Shown: positions 46,930-58,570 of the stretch, in pieces
Numbering within the stretch: the first letter of the stretch is position 1
How the letters are laid out: each line of letters opens with the position of its first letter
Source: Ryuthela nishihirai
Lineage: Eukaryota > Arthropoda > Arachnida > Araneae > Heptathelidae
Length of the DNA stretch: 64,000 nt
Reading direction: 5' to 3'
Assembly (NCBI GenBank): GCA_038380435.1
Contig: JAWZYU010000674.1
Span: forward strand, 1 to 64,000
Translations under genes and position numbers: made by a program
The notes under the pieces: model-generated
The model's input: the letters and a program-made list of their open reading frames with translations, nothing else
What the model was told of the DNA's origin: nothing
Databases searched by the model: none

Positions 46930-47228
46930 GGGTTGTTTTACCTCTGAGCGGCACTTTTTTTGCATACCATGGGTTAAATGGCCAGGTCACCAGGACCCCG
47001 AAGGCTCAGAGAAGGTTAGGGGAGGGAACCCACCAGAGCAGCTGGGGTTCACGGCTTAACGTCCCATCCGACGGACGGTGGCCTTATCCAAGCCCATCGG
47101 TGTCCCCTACTGCCCGTGAGCAGGGCGGAGTTTTGCGGAGATAAATCTCGACGCTCACCCAGCTGGGACTCGAACCTGGGAACTACAGATTAGGAGCCTG
47201 GCGCACTACCGACTGAGCCACCCCCGGG
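46930..47228 (-). mobile_element. SINE-A with internal deletion
   Basis: Tail GGGTTGTTTTACCTCTGAGC, a body that jumps from CAGCTGG to CACGGCTTAACG (about 80 bases missing), and a complete head ending CCACCCCCGG. Confidence 0.88.
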
Positions 47229-47569
47229 GTTAGTAGCACTAATGATATTAAATATACTATGGTATATAAGTATATATTTTTAGAAGTTTGTTGATTTTTA
47301 CTTTATACATGAAACCTAGAACGGCGTTCCGACATACAAAAAACACGTTTTTATTAAAATTCTCTTTTCCCATTGTGGTGTGCCGCAAAGCTGCTCAGAA
47401 TTTTTCACCGTACCGTGAACGAAAAAAAGTCTTCGGAACACTAATCCAGAGAATCAGAAACTACCATTTATTCTAGGCCCCCAGACAGGTCCAATTGGCA
47501 TAGCACCAATTCCCTTTATAGCAATTAGTACTAGCTCTGTACGGTTGTAAACAATAAACGTATCATCTT
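47229..47569. other. Unassigned spacer
   Basis: AT-rich, with a 62-codon ORF (47288-47476) of no recognised family. Confidence 0.4.
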
Positions 47570-47581
47570 CGCTCCTATCAT

Positions 47582-48278
47582 GGGTTGGGTTGTTTTACCT
47601 CTGAGCGGCACTTTTTTGCACACCATGGGCTAAATGGCCAGGTCACATGGACTCCGAAGGCTCAGAGGTTGGGAGAGGGGACCCACTGGAACAGCTGTTG
47701 GGAGACAGATGGTAGCCTCCCATCAAGGCCATCCAGCACACCATGGGCTAAATGGCCAGGTCACATGGACTCCGAAGGCTCAGAGAAGGTTGGGGGAGGG
47801 GACCCACTGGAACAGCTGTTGGGAGACAGATGGTAGCCTCCCGTCAAGGCCATCCAGCGTGTTCTTTAACGTTGGGTTGTTTTACCTCTGAGCGGCACTT
47901 TTTTGCACACCATGGGCTAAATGGCCAGGTCACATGGACTCCGAAGGCTCAGAGAAGGTTGGGGAGGGGACCCACTGGAAAGGCTCAGAAAAGGTTGGGG
48001 AGGGGACCCACTGGGAGACAGATGGTAGCCTCCCGTCAAGGCCATCCAGCGTGTTCTTTAACGTGAGCAGGGTATGGCTCTCCCACACACGGAGCCACGG
48101 CTAAACGTCCCATACGACGGACGGCGGCCTTTCCAAGCCCATCGGTGTCCCCTACTGACCGTGGGCAGGGCGGGGAATTTTGCGGAGATAAATCTCAATG
48201 CTGACCCAGCTGGGACTCGAACCTGGGAACTACAGATTACGAGCCTGGCGCGCTACCAACTGAGCTCCCCCCGCCCCA
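47582..48278 (-). mobile_element. SINE-A with three tail halves, partly deleted
   Basis: Target site duplication CGCTCCTATCAT exact at 47570-47581 and 48279-48290. There are three tail-half units. The first is fused to the second inside the body (CCATCCAGCACACCATGG), the next junction is the usual AACGTTGGGTTG, and the last contains a small internal repeat (AGGCTCAGAAAAGGTTGGGG). One core and one head follow. Confidence 0.93.
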
Positions 48279-48290
48279 CGCTCCTATCAT

Positions 48291-49406
48291 TTCTTTACAA
48301 AAGCAACTGCATTCCAAAGCAAAAAAAAAACGGAACAAACTTTTATACATCCTCAAATTAAAGTTGAGTTAATTTATATTCCAGTGATACTGGTTTTGTG
48401 ACAACCTAAGTGGTCACATAACAAGAACATCAGTAGAAATATCGTTTAATATTCTTATCCACTAGTTATCGGCACTATGAGACGGCGCAGCTGAGTTTAA
48501 CGGTTGACTGACAATGATAGATCACTGACTTGTGATCCATGAGAACTGTCGAAGGATTAAATGCTCAGTCTCGTGTCTCCATAGTTGTCATTCACTATAC
48601 GCCACACATTGGCAATAGTGTGAGTGAGAACTACGGAAACTATGACACTGAACGACTTCATCAGTGCTCACAGATCATAATTTGACTGACATGTAAATGA
48701 TATCTGGTGTAGGGTGCCCTTTATGTGAGGTTAATTTCACGAAGCGCAAATATTAATTTAAACTTGTAAATGACTGGCCCATGAGAACTGTCGCAGTGTC
48801 AACAGCGCAATCTGTTCCCCAGTTCCTCTCGGACTAGGGCGAAAAAAATATCTATCAAATCATCTTATGTCAAAGTACAAAAGGGAAAGCAAGTCACTCA
48901 TCAGAAGCAACTGAGAAATATAAACGAATTTGACAAATAGCTAGACTGTCAATGTCAAATATTAAACTCGGTGGGGTAACTTTCTAAGACATTATGATTT
49001 AACTACTCTACAGATAAAAATATCTCCTATAACTAAACATTAGCATTTGAGTTAATGCGTCAATACCTAAAATATGCGAAACGATAATCACAATATTATT
49101 TCGTAAAATATTAACATTTCAACATCATTACTAAGTATGCCCATTCACTCAGATAATTTTTTAATTCAACAGATTAATTTCACCTTTAATTGCGAACAGA
49201 TACTTTAATTCCTGAAAATAATGGATTTCTAGAGTGACACTGTAATCCCCTCAATATCTATTAACATAGTTCCTTTGGAGTAATGAAAAATAGGTATCCA
49301 CCTCCAGCATTAGATATTCAACTACCGGCACAAAGTCTCCGATTCGGAAAAAGTATTTAATCTAACGATTGTTTCGAATTAAAAAAAACTGCCTCTATTT
49401 CCAATA
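48291..49406. other. Unassigned DNA
   Basis: Non-coding. CATGAGAACTGTCG occurs twice (48539 and 48781), and CTACGGAAACTATGACAC at 48632 roughly mirrors GTGTCTCCATAGTTGTC at 48575, hinting at an unrecognised decayed repeat. Confidence 0.4.
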
Positions 49407-49640
49407 TTGCATTGGCTTGTTTTATCTCTCAGCGCTGCTTTTTTGCACACAATGGGCTAAGCTAAGGTGACTGTAAATAAATGGTCAGGTCAAAAGAGCA
49501 TTGAACAGCTATTTGAAGACAGATGGAAACCTCCCGTCAAGAGTATCAAATATTTCTTTAACATTCACAGGATATGACTATCCTGCACTCGACACCTACA
49601 CCATAGACCTTTCCAATCCCATCCACATTTAAGAATATTA
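49407..49640 (-). mobile_element. Very diverged SINE-A
   Basis: Recognisable only by TTGTTTTATCTCTCAGCG, TTTTTTGCACACAATGGGCT and CAGCTATTTGAAGACAGATG. The head is gone. Confidence 0.65.
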
Positions 49641-50600
49641 TCCTTTTTAATTAACGATGTATCCCGGTCAGACTAGATGTAAAAAAATATATAACGATGG
49701 AGGAATCCAATGACTGGAACATACCAGAACAAAACAGAATTCCTTCTGGTATCTTTTCATAAATTATTTTCGTCAAATAATGAAATACTGTGTTTTGTCG
49801 ACTCTGTTTTGGTTATTCAAGTTTTACAAGGGGGATGATGTGATTTCTTTGCCCCTGGCCAGTTTCTTACTTTAAACAAAATGAACTCTACAAACGCTAG
49901 ATTATTATATTTTCTATTTTTCTATACTGTCACTAACCATCGCCAGATGGCAGCACGTTACTTTATGTTCTTTTACAAGTCGAAGCTTTGACAATTCAAT
50001 AAGTGAGAACACAAATTTTTAGCCCAGTTTTAGAGCGCAGTTTTAGTGCATCAGAGTCTAAGGAAGCATACTTGTGCAAAAATTAATAATACAATTAAAA
50101 AAAGTAATCAAAAACTTTAGTATGAACACTTTATGTGAAATTCCTTAGTTGGCAAACTCAAATAATGGGTTTAAAATATGCTATACATAAACAACAAGAA
50201 CTGTGAGTTAAGTTGAAAAAAAATCACGTCTGGGATGAGCCGAATTTTAAACAGGTGAAAGCGGAGATTGTGCATTCGAATGGTAGGCTAAAAAAAACTG
50301 TAAAAGCGATGTATTTTCAAGATTAGAGGTTTTTAATACATGAGTTACAAGCTTCAATAAGGCAAAGGATTTTACTCATGCTTTTGGGCACTTTCTCTCA
50401 AGTAGCAATTTTACACAAGTCTTATTCGTATCAGATATCACGTGTTTTTTCACACATCAAGGTATATATCTTCCCACAAACCTCAAATTACTTTTCAGAC
50501 AGCAAATCATCAGTAAATGATTTGCAAACAGAAACAATTTGGAAAAAAGGCCTCCACTCAAATATAACTGCTTATAACTTTATACAATAAGTTGCGGAGT
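49641..50600. other. AT-rich unassigned DNA
   Basis: No repeat or gene recognised. Confidence 0.5.
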
Positions 50601-50602
50601 TA

Positions 50603-51803
50603 CACTGATCAGCTAATACATTAAAACCACCTCTGCGTTACACAAAGCAGCGCGCGTGCAGCCAATCAGTGTCACGTGCCAAGGTCGCGAATGATATATA
50701 TAATACCTGGGTCGGAGCTCTCACAGACAGTATTTCGTTTCGTCTCAACATGGGGAAAACAAAGGATTTATCTGATTTCGACAAAGGCCAGATCGTTATG
50801 GCAAGCACCTTGGTAAGAGCATCTCCGAAACAGCGACGCTGGTAGGCTGCTCACGCTATGCATTAGTTAGTACCTATCAAAGATGGTCCAAAATAGGTGA
50901 CACTTCGAGCCGTCGACAAGGCGTAAGGCCGGCCGCGCTTCATTGATGCCAGAGGTCAGTGCAGTCTTGTCCGCAGCAACAGGAGGGCTACTGTGGCTTA
51001 CATTACCTATAATTTCAATTGTGGGAAAGGGCCCAATGTGTTCGAACACACAGTTCATCATGAGCTCTTTGATATGGGTCTCCGCAGTCGCACACCTATT
51101 TGTGTGCCTATGCTCACAGTCGTTCAATGTCGTCAACGCTTGTAGTGGGCACTTAATCATCGATATTGGACCATAGAAGACTGGAAGAGAGTCGCATGGT
51201 CAGACGAATCCTGTTTTCTGTTACAACATGTGGACGGACGAGCTCGTGTGCGACGTTTACCCACAGAACCCTTATCACCTGGATGCACTGTGGGACGGAT
51301 CCAGGCGACTGGAGGGAGTGTGGTCTGGGAAATATTTTCTTGGGGAACACTTGGGCCAATTATCCCTGTAGAGCAAACTCTGACAGTTGTCACCTACCTG
51401 AACATCGTGGCTGACCAAGTACATCTTTTTATGGCGACTGTATTCCCTGGCGGAAATCGCGTCTTTCAACCCAACCCCATGACACACTGTGAAGAAGGTT
51501 CACGAATGGTTCCTAGAACCGATGAAGAATTCTATTTATTGCCATAGCCCCAAAATTTTCCGGACATGAATCCTATCGAGCATTTGTGGTTTGAGTTGGA
51601 GAAACGGGTACAAGCAGCATCACTCCAACATCGTAATTTAAGGGAACTGCGGGATCTTTTGTTACAGTCATGGTACCAAATATCAAGAGACACCTACCAA
51701 CATCTCGTTGAATCTATCCTCATCGGGTGAGAGCTCTTTTGGCAGCGAGAGGAGGACCTACATCATATTATGTAGGTGGTTTTAATGTTTTGGCTGATCG
51801 GTG
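50603..51803 (+). mobile_element. Tc1-like DNA transposon
   Basis: About 1.2 kb. Terminal inverted repeats CACTGATCAGCTAATACATT and CACCGATCAGCCAAAACATT are flanked by TA at 50601-50602 and 51804-51805. Both repeats continue to AAAACCACCT. It has the size and layout of a standard Tc1 element with a single transposase gene, now a pseudogene. Confidence 0.93.
50750..51730 (+). pseudogene. Tc1-like transposase remnant
   Basis: Starts at ATG 50750 (MGKTKDLSDFDKGQIVMA), then shifts frame near 50800 into HLGKSISETA (short deletion), and shifts again near 50943. The N-terminal helix-turn-helix region is recognisable (LVGCSRYALVSTYQRW). The catalytic part keeps WSDESCF (first Asp) and PDMNPIEHLW (the Glu), but the central Asp motif, normally QDNxPxH-like, reads FQPNPMTHC. 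There are in-frame stops near 51139 and 51544. Intact relatives are about 340 residues and cut and paste the element at TA. This copy is inactive. Confidence 0.9.
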
Positions 51804-51805
51804 TA

Positions 51806-52006
51806 CATCTGATAACAAAAAAAAATACTCAGTTTAAAAGTTATACCTATGATTAAAAAAACGAACAGTGACATATAATCTCTGAACACGATGCTTTAAT
51901 TCTGTGCAACATGAGATGAAATGTTCATGATGAGCATGGTGTATTTTAGACAGTTTAAAAGCATATTTAATTAAAACAATTACAAGCAGAAATAAATTTT
52001 TTTCTG
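51806..52006. other. AT-rich spacer
   Basis: Nothing recognised. Confidence 0.5.
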
Positions 52007-52015
52007 GATATAATA

Positions 52016-52319
52016 GGGTTGGGTTTTTTTACCTCTGAGCGGCACTTTTTTGCACACCATGGGCTAAATGGCCAGGTCACATGGACCCCGAAGGCTCAGA
52101 GAAGGTTGGGGGAGGGGACCCACTGGAACAGCTGTTGGGAGACAGATGGTAGCCCCCCGCCCAGCGTGTTCTTTAACGTGCACAGGGTATGTCTCTCCCG
52201 CCCACGGGGCCACGGCTTAACGTCCCATCCGACGGACGGTGGCCTTTCCAAGACCATCGGTGTCCCCTACTGACCGTGGGCAGGGCAGGGAGTTTTGCGG
52301 AGATAAATCTCAACGCCTA
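52016..52319 (-). mobile_element. SINE-A lacking its tRNA head
   Basis: Target site duplication GATATAATA (52007-52015 and 52320-52328). Tail, body and core are present, ending at AAATCTCAACGCCTA. The duplication directly bounds the truncation, so this is a genuine 5'-truncated insertion. Confidence 0.88.
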
Positions 52320-52329
52320 GATATAATAC

Positions 52330-53149
52330 ATTTATTTCTTATTAGCGTTAAATGAATATCATTTGCTCACTTCTTAGCATTAAATAGTCATGCTACTCTG
52401 ATATGTGTTGATAATGAACTAACAATTATATATAAATCTAAACAGAGCATTCGTAAGAAATATTTTATATTAAAACAAAAAGTTTCAATTCATTTTCTGA
52501 ATGCTTATCAAATAAAGAGTAAGGTTAACTTCTGTTTCACTAAAATTTATCAGACAAAATACTGAGAACTAAACTTCTTTGTGCTTTTTGCCCGAATAAA
52601 GTTTTGAGAGGAAAAATTCGTACCCCAAATAGCACCAAAGGATCACATAATAGAAATGAAAAATGTTGGCATGCATGGAGAAAGCCCTCCTGCCACTGGG
52701 ACAAGGGTTTACATCCCATCCAGGGATCACAACCTTTATAATCCCACAGCATCTGCTTTTCAATGAGAGCAATTGTAGCCGATTTGGAAAATATCAATGC
52801 TCACAAGGTCAATCTGAAAACTTTGTGTTATGATTAAACCATAGGCTCTCTGTAAAATTTAAGTAAACAATATCAACTAAAATTTTATTACAGTTAACAG
52901 CACTGGTAGAATGCATTACTCACAATTGAAATCAGAAATGAATAAAAATATACAAGTTGTTGCCATTTGTCATATTTCTATTATCCTTTAAATATTGAAG
53001 TTTATATATACAGATTATTAGCAGTTACAATACTAAATATTTCCCAAAACTATATCACTTGTCATTGTGGAAGCCCTATATTTCTTTTAAAAGTCCACAC
53101 ACATATGCAGTAGTTTAAGGGTTGAGGGAGGTTTACATGATTATAATCC
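52330..53149. other. AT-rich unassigned DNA
   Basis: No TE recognised. ORFs at 52540-52797 (-) have no known domain. Confidence 0.45.
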
Positions 53150-53367
53150 TCCCCTCAAAAAAAAATAATAAATACCCCCTCAAGCAGCTGCTTGCCACAG
53201 AGGTCTGACAGGAGCCTGTCAGTTTATATGCCATAGTAGAAGGTCTGAGAGGATGGCAGGACCTCAGCAGAAAAACGACACATACAACCATGCCTTACCC
53301 GGGGCTCGAACCCAGGTCCCTTAGATCAATAGCCAAGCATGCTAACCACTCGGCCATGGGACGGCAT
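53150..53367 (-). mobile_element. Full-length SINE-B copy
   Basis: Head at the right (GTCCCATGGCCGAGTGGTTAG, B box GGTTCGAGCCCCGGG on the minus strand), body with AAACTGACAGGCTCCTGTC, and 3' end GCAGCTGCTTGAGGGGGTAT with an AATAAT-type tail. Confidence 0.92.
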
Positions 53368-54366
53368 GAAAGCTTAAATAACATATTTTCTAAAGCAGTC
53401 AGTGAAAATAAGGGCAAGCATATTCAACATACCCCACGACCACCCATCAGAACTTCACAAGTAGATATCACTGCACATATTCACTTTCCTTGGAATACTT
53501 AAGATTTTCATATGAATAGTAGGTTACAATAACTTCAAGTGCACGTTTTGTAAACCAAAACTTTATTGTTTATATTTTACAGGCACAGTTCTTTCAAATA
53601 CACCATTAAAGCACTATGCATATTCAAAAATAATTAATTGTAAGTCTGACTAGCACAAATAAGTACAATTAGCCTGTATTATAACGGTTTAATAATGACC
53701 ACTGATTGTTTTAATAACTCCTTTATAAAAACAATTCGCTAGTTTTAGAGTGGAACAGAAACTAACATAGAGCAGAAATAGTTATTAATATCAAGCAATA
53801 ATTTGAAAAAAAATCACTTAACAGATTTGGCAGTTTGTGTTCCTATACTGGCATCTTTCAAAAGAAAAGCATCCAGTACAATTTGAGCAAATTAAAAAAA
53901 TTCTACGTTAAAAATAAAGAATTCTAGACAAAACTGAAAAGAATTCTAGTTCTAAAACTAAATGGTTCATGTTTTGGCTGCTAAGTCCAGGTCCACTGAA
54001 ACTTAAGCTATATATATATATTTAAGAGACACAGGAGTGTTAAAATAGGCAATAAGATATCACCAACAACTAGAACATATAATATATATGAGACTGTTCT
54101 TCCTAAAATAAAACCTAACAGGAATTGCACTCACTTAAAATGCATAACAACAGTAGAAAAAAAAATTGAGTAATGTAGTATTGCATATCAAAGGAATGAA
54201 AACCAAGGTGGAAATCTGATATATCTCTTAGCCAATGCCTTACGCGAAAAAGAAATAAAACAAATGCCATAATTATGCAGGCTTCACCAGTATGCATTAG
54301 AAAATCGAAATCATATAAAAAAAATTGCATGTTTGATAAACAATTTGGACTCAATGTTATAATAAT
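53368..54366. other. AT-rich unassigned DNA
   Basis: No gene or repeat recognised. A TATATATATATA run lies near 54008. Confidence 0.5.
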
Positions 54367-54369
54367 ATA

Positions 54370-54815
54370 AGGGTGTCCCTGAATTCATGGCCCAAACGTG
54401 AGGGGATGGTAGTACACACCGAACCCACCAATATTCATCATAGAATATGCGGCTATAAATGCAGCCCAGTGCCAGTAGGGGGCGCAGATGAGGTGGCAAA
54501 GCTTAAAAGAGCTGGATCGGCCAAACCCCAGCATTCTCAGCCACCGATGTGCGCGACAAGCCCGATGTTTACGAGCAGATACGCCAATCACTACTCCGCC
54601 GTTGTGCTGCCTGTATTAATGTTGGTAAGCGGATGTTTGAGCATTTGTTGTAATGATCTCCAATAAATGTCACTCTGGAAACCTCTGTGTCTGTCCTTCA
54701 TTTCCGACTCCTCACTGCATTTGCGGCCGCATATTCTATGATGAATATGAATATTGGTGGATTCGGTGTGTACTACCATCCCCTCATGTTTGGACCATGA
54801 ATTCAGGGACACCCT
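54370..54815 (+). mobile_element. Internally deleted TIR transposon
   Basis: Terminal inverted repeats of about 90 bp: AGGGTGTCCCTGAATTCATG ... AGAATATGCGGC at the left, mirrored at the right, with TA-rich flanks. The 270-bp interior ends an open frame (see next entry). The ends resemble those of mariner-like elements starting ACAGGGTGTCCC; the superfamily call is tentative. Confidence 0.85.
54540..54653 (+). pseudogene. C-terminal remnant of a transposase
   Basis: A frame ending in the stop at 54651 reads DKPDVYEQIRQSLLRRCAAC then INVGKRMFEHLL. The pattern RxxxCIxxxGxxFEHLL at a protein end is common in certain TIR transposases of invertebrates. The catalytic region is missing, so the element is non-autonomous. 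Confidence 0.6.
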
Positions 54816-57664
54816 GTATAAACAACAGTAATAAAACAGAAATACAGAAAAAATTCTCTTGGAAAATAAAGTGTGATATGCATATTAAAAATCCTTGAAG
54901 ATCACTTTAAGTAAGTAATTAACTGTTTTCCCAAAGGACTTGCCAATCACCTTTGAGCACTTCTTATAAGAAAACTTACTTTAAACTATCAGAAGGGTAT
55001 AGATAACGGTAACTCTGATGATATACTGTGAACTTTTATCCCTTTAAGCACATCCCATCATAAATGTAATGAGGTAAACTGGTAAAACAATATATAAAGA
55101 AGACTGGGTTACATCAATTACCACAAAACATATATGTGATTTAACCCTTAATTGGTATCATGATCTATATGATGTAACTGACAAATATGATACCAATCTG
55201 ACTGCAGGTTGGATTTAGTAATTTATGGTGAAAAGAGTAAAATTTCAACAGTGTTTGAAATTTACACAATGCTGAATTTTAAATTTGCGTGTTTAATATG
55301 CGGAATTAAAAATTTGCACAATTAAACAATTAACTTAATATTAAACAAGAAATATCTCAAAATCGACATATACCAGTTAAAATCCAATTTCTCTATCATA
55401 CCACGAGCAATACCCTTTGTTGCTCTATTGGTTATCTATTGGTCTCTATAATGTTAATAAGCTTTGTTATTGCAATGATAGGATTGTCATATATCATTAT
55501 CTGTACTGTGCAAGTTTTTTTTCTCTCTCTATTATGACAATTTAGCTACAGTGCTCCACCTTTTAAGCATTTCCATTTCAATTTTAAGGCATTTGTAATA
55601 TGCGCATTGTCTAAATTTCTTTACTTCACATTTCTGTGCATATTTTTATTGTGCTTCAACCAAGTAGCATAAGTACAATGTGCTACTTTACATTCAAAAA
55701 TACTATATTTCTTGCCATCACATATATATCCTTACCACATTTGATGATGATTAGTATATACTGATTAAAAACTGATAGCTTTCCAGCTTGCTTTGCAATA
55801 GGCATGTGCCTTTCTGATATGGCAAAACGTTATATTTCACATTATCTTTAAATACAATATGTAACACTAAGGCAAATTAATCAAAGATGTCAGTATTGCC
55901 AAAGAACTTGTATCTAGTAATTACAGATCTTAAAAATCAAACTTCTGAAATAAAGAAATTGCAAATCAGTTGCATTTAAATAAGTTGTATCCCTATATTT
56001 CAACACATTGCTCGAACCCCACTTCAGTTCTGAAGCAACGTGTCACATAATTTATTTCAGCAAGATTACTTGACTATTTTGAAAGCCCCATCAAAGCTCT
56101 TTAATTAAATCATAACCAAAACAAATTTTAGATTAACAGTGGCATCCATGAATAATGCAGCCAAGGAATATGGAAGAATAGGAATAAATACATTTTGCCT
56201 GAAGCCTTGCAGAGTAAAAAACTCAAATGTGTTGAGAAGGGAGAATATACATGCTAAGGCCTGAAGAATAACTTCTACCCTGAGCAACAAGAACAACTTT
56301 TAGCCTTGCTTCTACAAAGCCAGATGTGGTACTCCCATAAACAAAATGGAAGCAAAAAGGAAATTCTGAATTTCATTTAAAAATAATAAACACCTGGTAA
56401 ATTTCAAAATCTCACCTATTGTAGACACCACTAATACAGCAATTTTAACATAAACTAAAGCAGGATAATATTTAGAATACTACAGGCACTGTTAAATTAA
56501 GCTTTAAAAAAAATCTTATTTTAAGAATAAGAAACAATTTCTACTGAATATGTTGCTGACTCAAGAAAATACTCTGGCAGGTTTTAGTCCAAGCTACCTG
56601 CAGTAAAGTAAGATTACATTAATATAAGTATAAACAGTTAGTTAAATATAAAACTTCATTCATTATGAGTGACATATCAATTTTTATCTTATACGTTTGA
56701 AATATTCTTTCATGATGCACAATCAGTAATACAGATAATAACAAGTTGCAGAAATTGTATCCATAAAATTATTTGGACTATAAAAATGAAATATGTTGCC
56801 TACAACCATTGAAAATCAAGTCTGATACTTTGATAAAATTATAACTATATATCTAATAAAAACTTAGACATTAGCTCATTTAGCACCCTTATACTATAGT
56901 ACTCTAAATGTATTAAATGTTTTAGCACAACCTAGAACATGTCATTCTAAGTCTACAGTACTAAATTAGTAGTCAGTGAATATATTAGTTGTTACATTAT
57001 CTAAGGCCCATAAAAACTCACTTTGTTTATAATTTCTAGCTAAATACAATATATTTACCAATTTACTAAATACACTTTGACAAAAGGTATAGATATTAAT
57101 ATCAAACAGAAGCTTCTAAATGCTATCTGAAAAGAATGTCATTCACATAACGCAAGTCAAGAACACTTTAATTTTTATAGCACATAAAGTAATGTTCCTC
57201 AAATTCAATTCTCAGCTAAATAGCTAACTAGGAATGATTAAACACAGTACAATATCTAAATATTTTACTTTCTAAATTACAGTTTTTGTTCACAACATTC
57301 TTTAACTTAAAAAAAAGAATCAATTAAAATCATACTATTGGTTGCCTATCAGTTTATTGACAAAATTTCCTTATACTGCGTTGATATTAAACATGCAAAA
57401 ATAATTCACTTTCCACTAAATGTCACAACTTTACTTTTTTTTTTAATTTTTACATTACACCCTGGTTAATAATTATTATATACTAAGCACCTTATACACA
57501 TAAATAATTGTTTATATATACAGCAGAACCTCACTTGTGAAAAGAAATAGTTCAACAGATGCTTGTTCAAAAATTGCTTCAAATAGCATTATGTTTTTTT
57601 TTTTTTTCAGATGAATACATACCTCTCTCTCTCTCTACATATATATCAATTAAAACTATAAGAG
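54816..57664. other. AT-rich unassigned DNA
   Basis: 2.8 kb without TE or supported ORF. A short hairpin, TTGGTATCA...TGATACCAA, lies at about 55151-55196. The composition fits intron, UTR or intergenic DNA. Confidence 0.5.
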
Positions 57665-57666
57665 TA

Positions 57667-57885
57667 GTCGTCCCATGGTCAAGTGGTTAGCGCGCTTGGC
57701 TACTGATTAAAGGACCTGGGTACGAGCCCCGGATAAGGCATGGATGTTTGTGTTGTTTTTCTGCTGAGGTCTTGCCATCTTCACAGATCTTCTACTATGG
57801 CATATAAACTGACAGGCTCCTGTCAGACCTCTGTGGCAAGCTGCTGCTTGAGGGGGTATTTATTTTTATTATTATTTTATAAGAG
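57667..57885 (+). mobile_element. SINE-B copy
   Basis: Head GTCCCATGGTCAAGTGGTTAG, slightly mutated B box (GGTACGAGCCCCGGA), body and 3' end GCTGCTTGAGGGGGTATTTA with a TTTATTATT tail. The second half of the sequence before it is a CTCTCTCT run. Confidence 0.92.
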
Positions 57886-58375
57886 ATAGTTATTCTAATG
57901 AAGTAAAAAGACTCATGGTTGAATCCAGAAAAGGAATGGATGCTCATATTATCTCTCTCATGTGATCTTGCCACTTTCAATGTTCTTTTCTATGATGATC
58001 ACCAACAAATTTCTTTAGCTAATGATGACTGTAAATAATAGCTTTTAAAAATAAAGGTATGGTTCCAAATAAATTCTGCGAAAATCTTAAATTTTTTTAA
58101 ACATTATTAGTTTTCCTACAAGGGTTCAGATGATTATCCACCTTGTGTGTGTATATGTGTTTATCCCATTTTTATCTATTTATGCTTTTATGGAGGAAGC
58201 TGGAAACATAATCCAGCAAATATATCAATAAATGAAGTAGCACATATGACAGAATTCAATGATCAAAGAGGTTTATTTGAAGTAAATAAAACATCCCACA
58301 ATTTTCCATCACCAACAAATTTCTTAGCATGAAATGGTAAAAATAATGAGTTATCTAAGTGAATACATTTAATTA

Positions 58376-58570
58376 TCCCTCGAGCAGCTGCTTGCTAGAG
58401 GCTGACAAGAGCCTGTTAGTATAACAAGGTACAGAGAATATTTGTGAGGAAAGTGAAATATCCGCAGAAAGACAATACAAGAAAATAAACACCCATGCCT
58501 TGCCCCAGGCTCAAATTCAGATCACTTTGATCCACAAACAAACTGACCACTCAGCCAATAGGATGGCTGA
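58376..58570 (-). mobile_element. Diverged SINE-B
   Basis: Recognised by CTCGAGCAGCTGCTTGC at its 3' end and a decayed head at the right (ATCCTATTGGCTGAGTGGTCAG on the minus strand in outline). More decayed than the others, so older. Confidence 0.75.

Noticed and set aside
50603..51803. Active Tc1 transposon
   Set aside because: Two frameshifts, in-frame stops and loss of the central catalytic Asp motif rule out activity.
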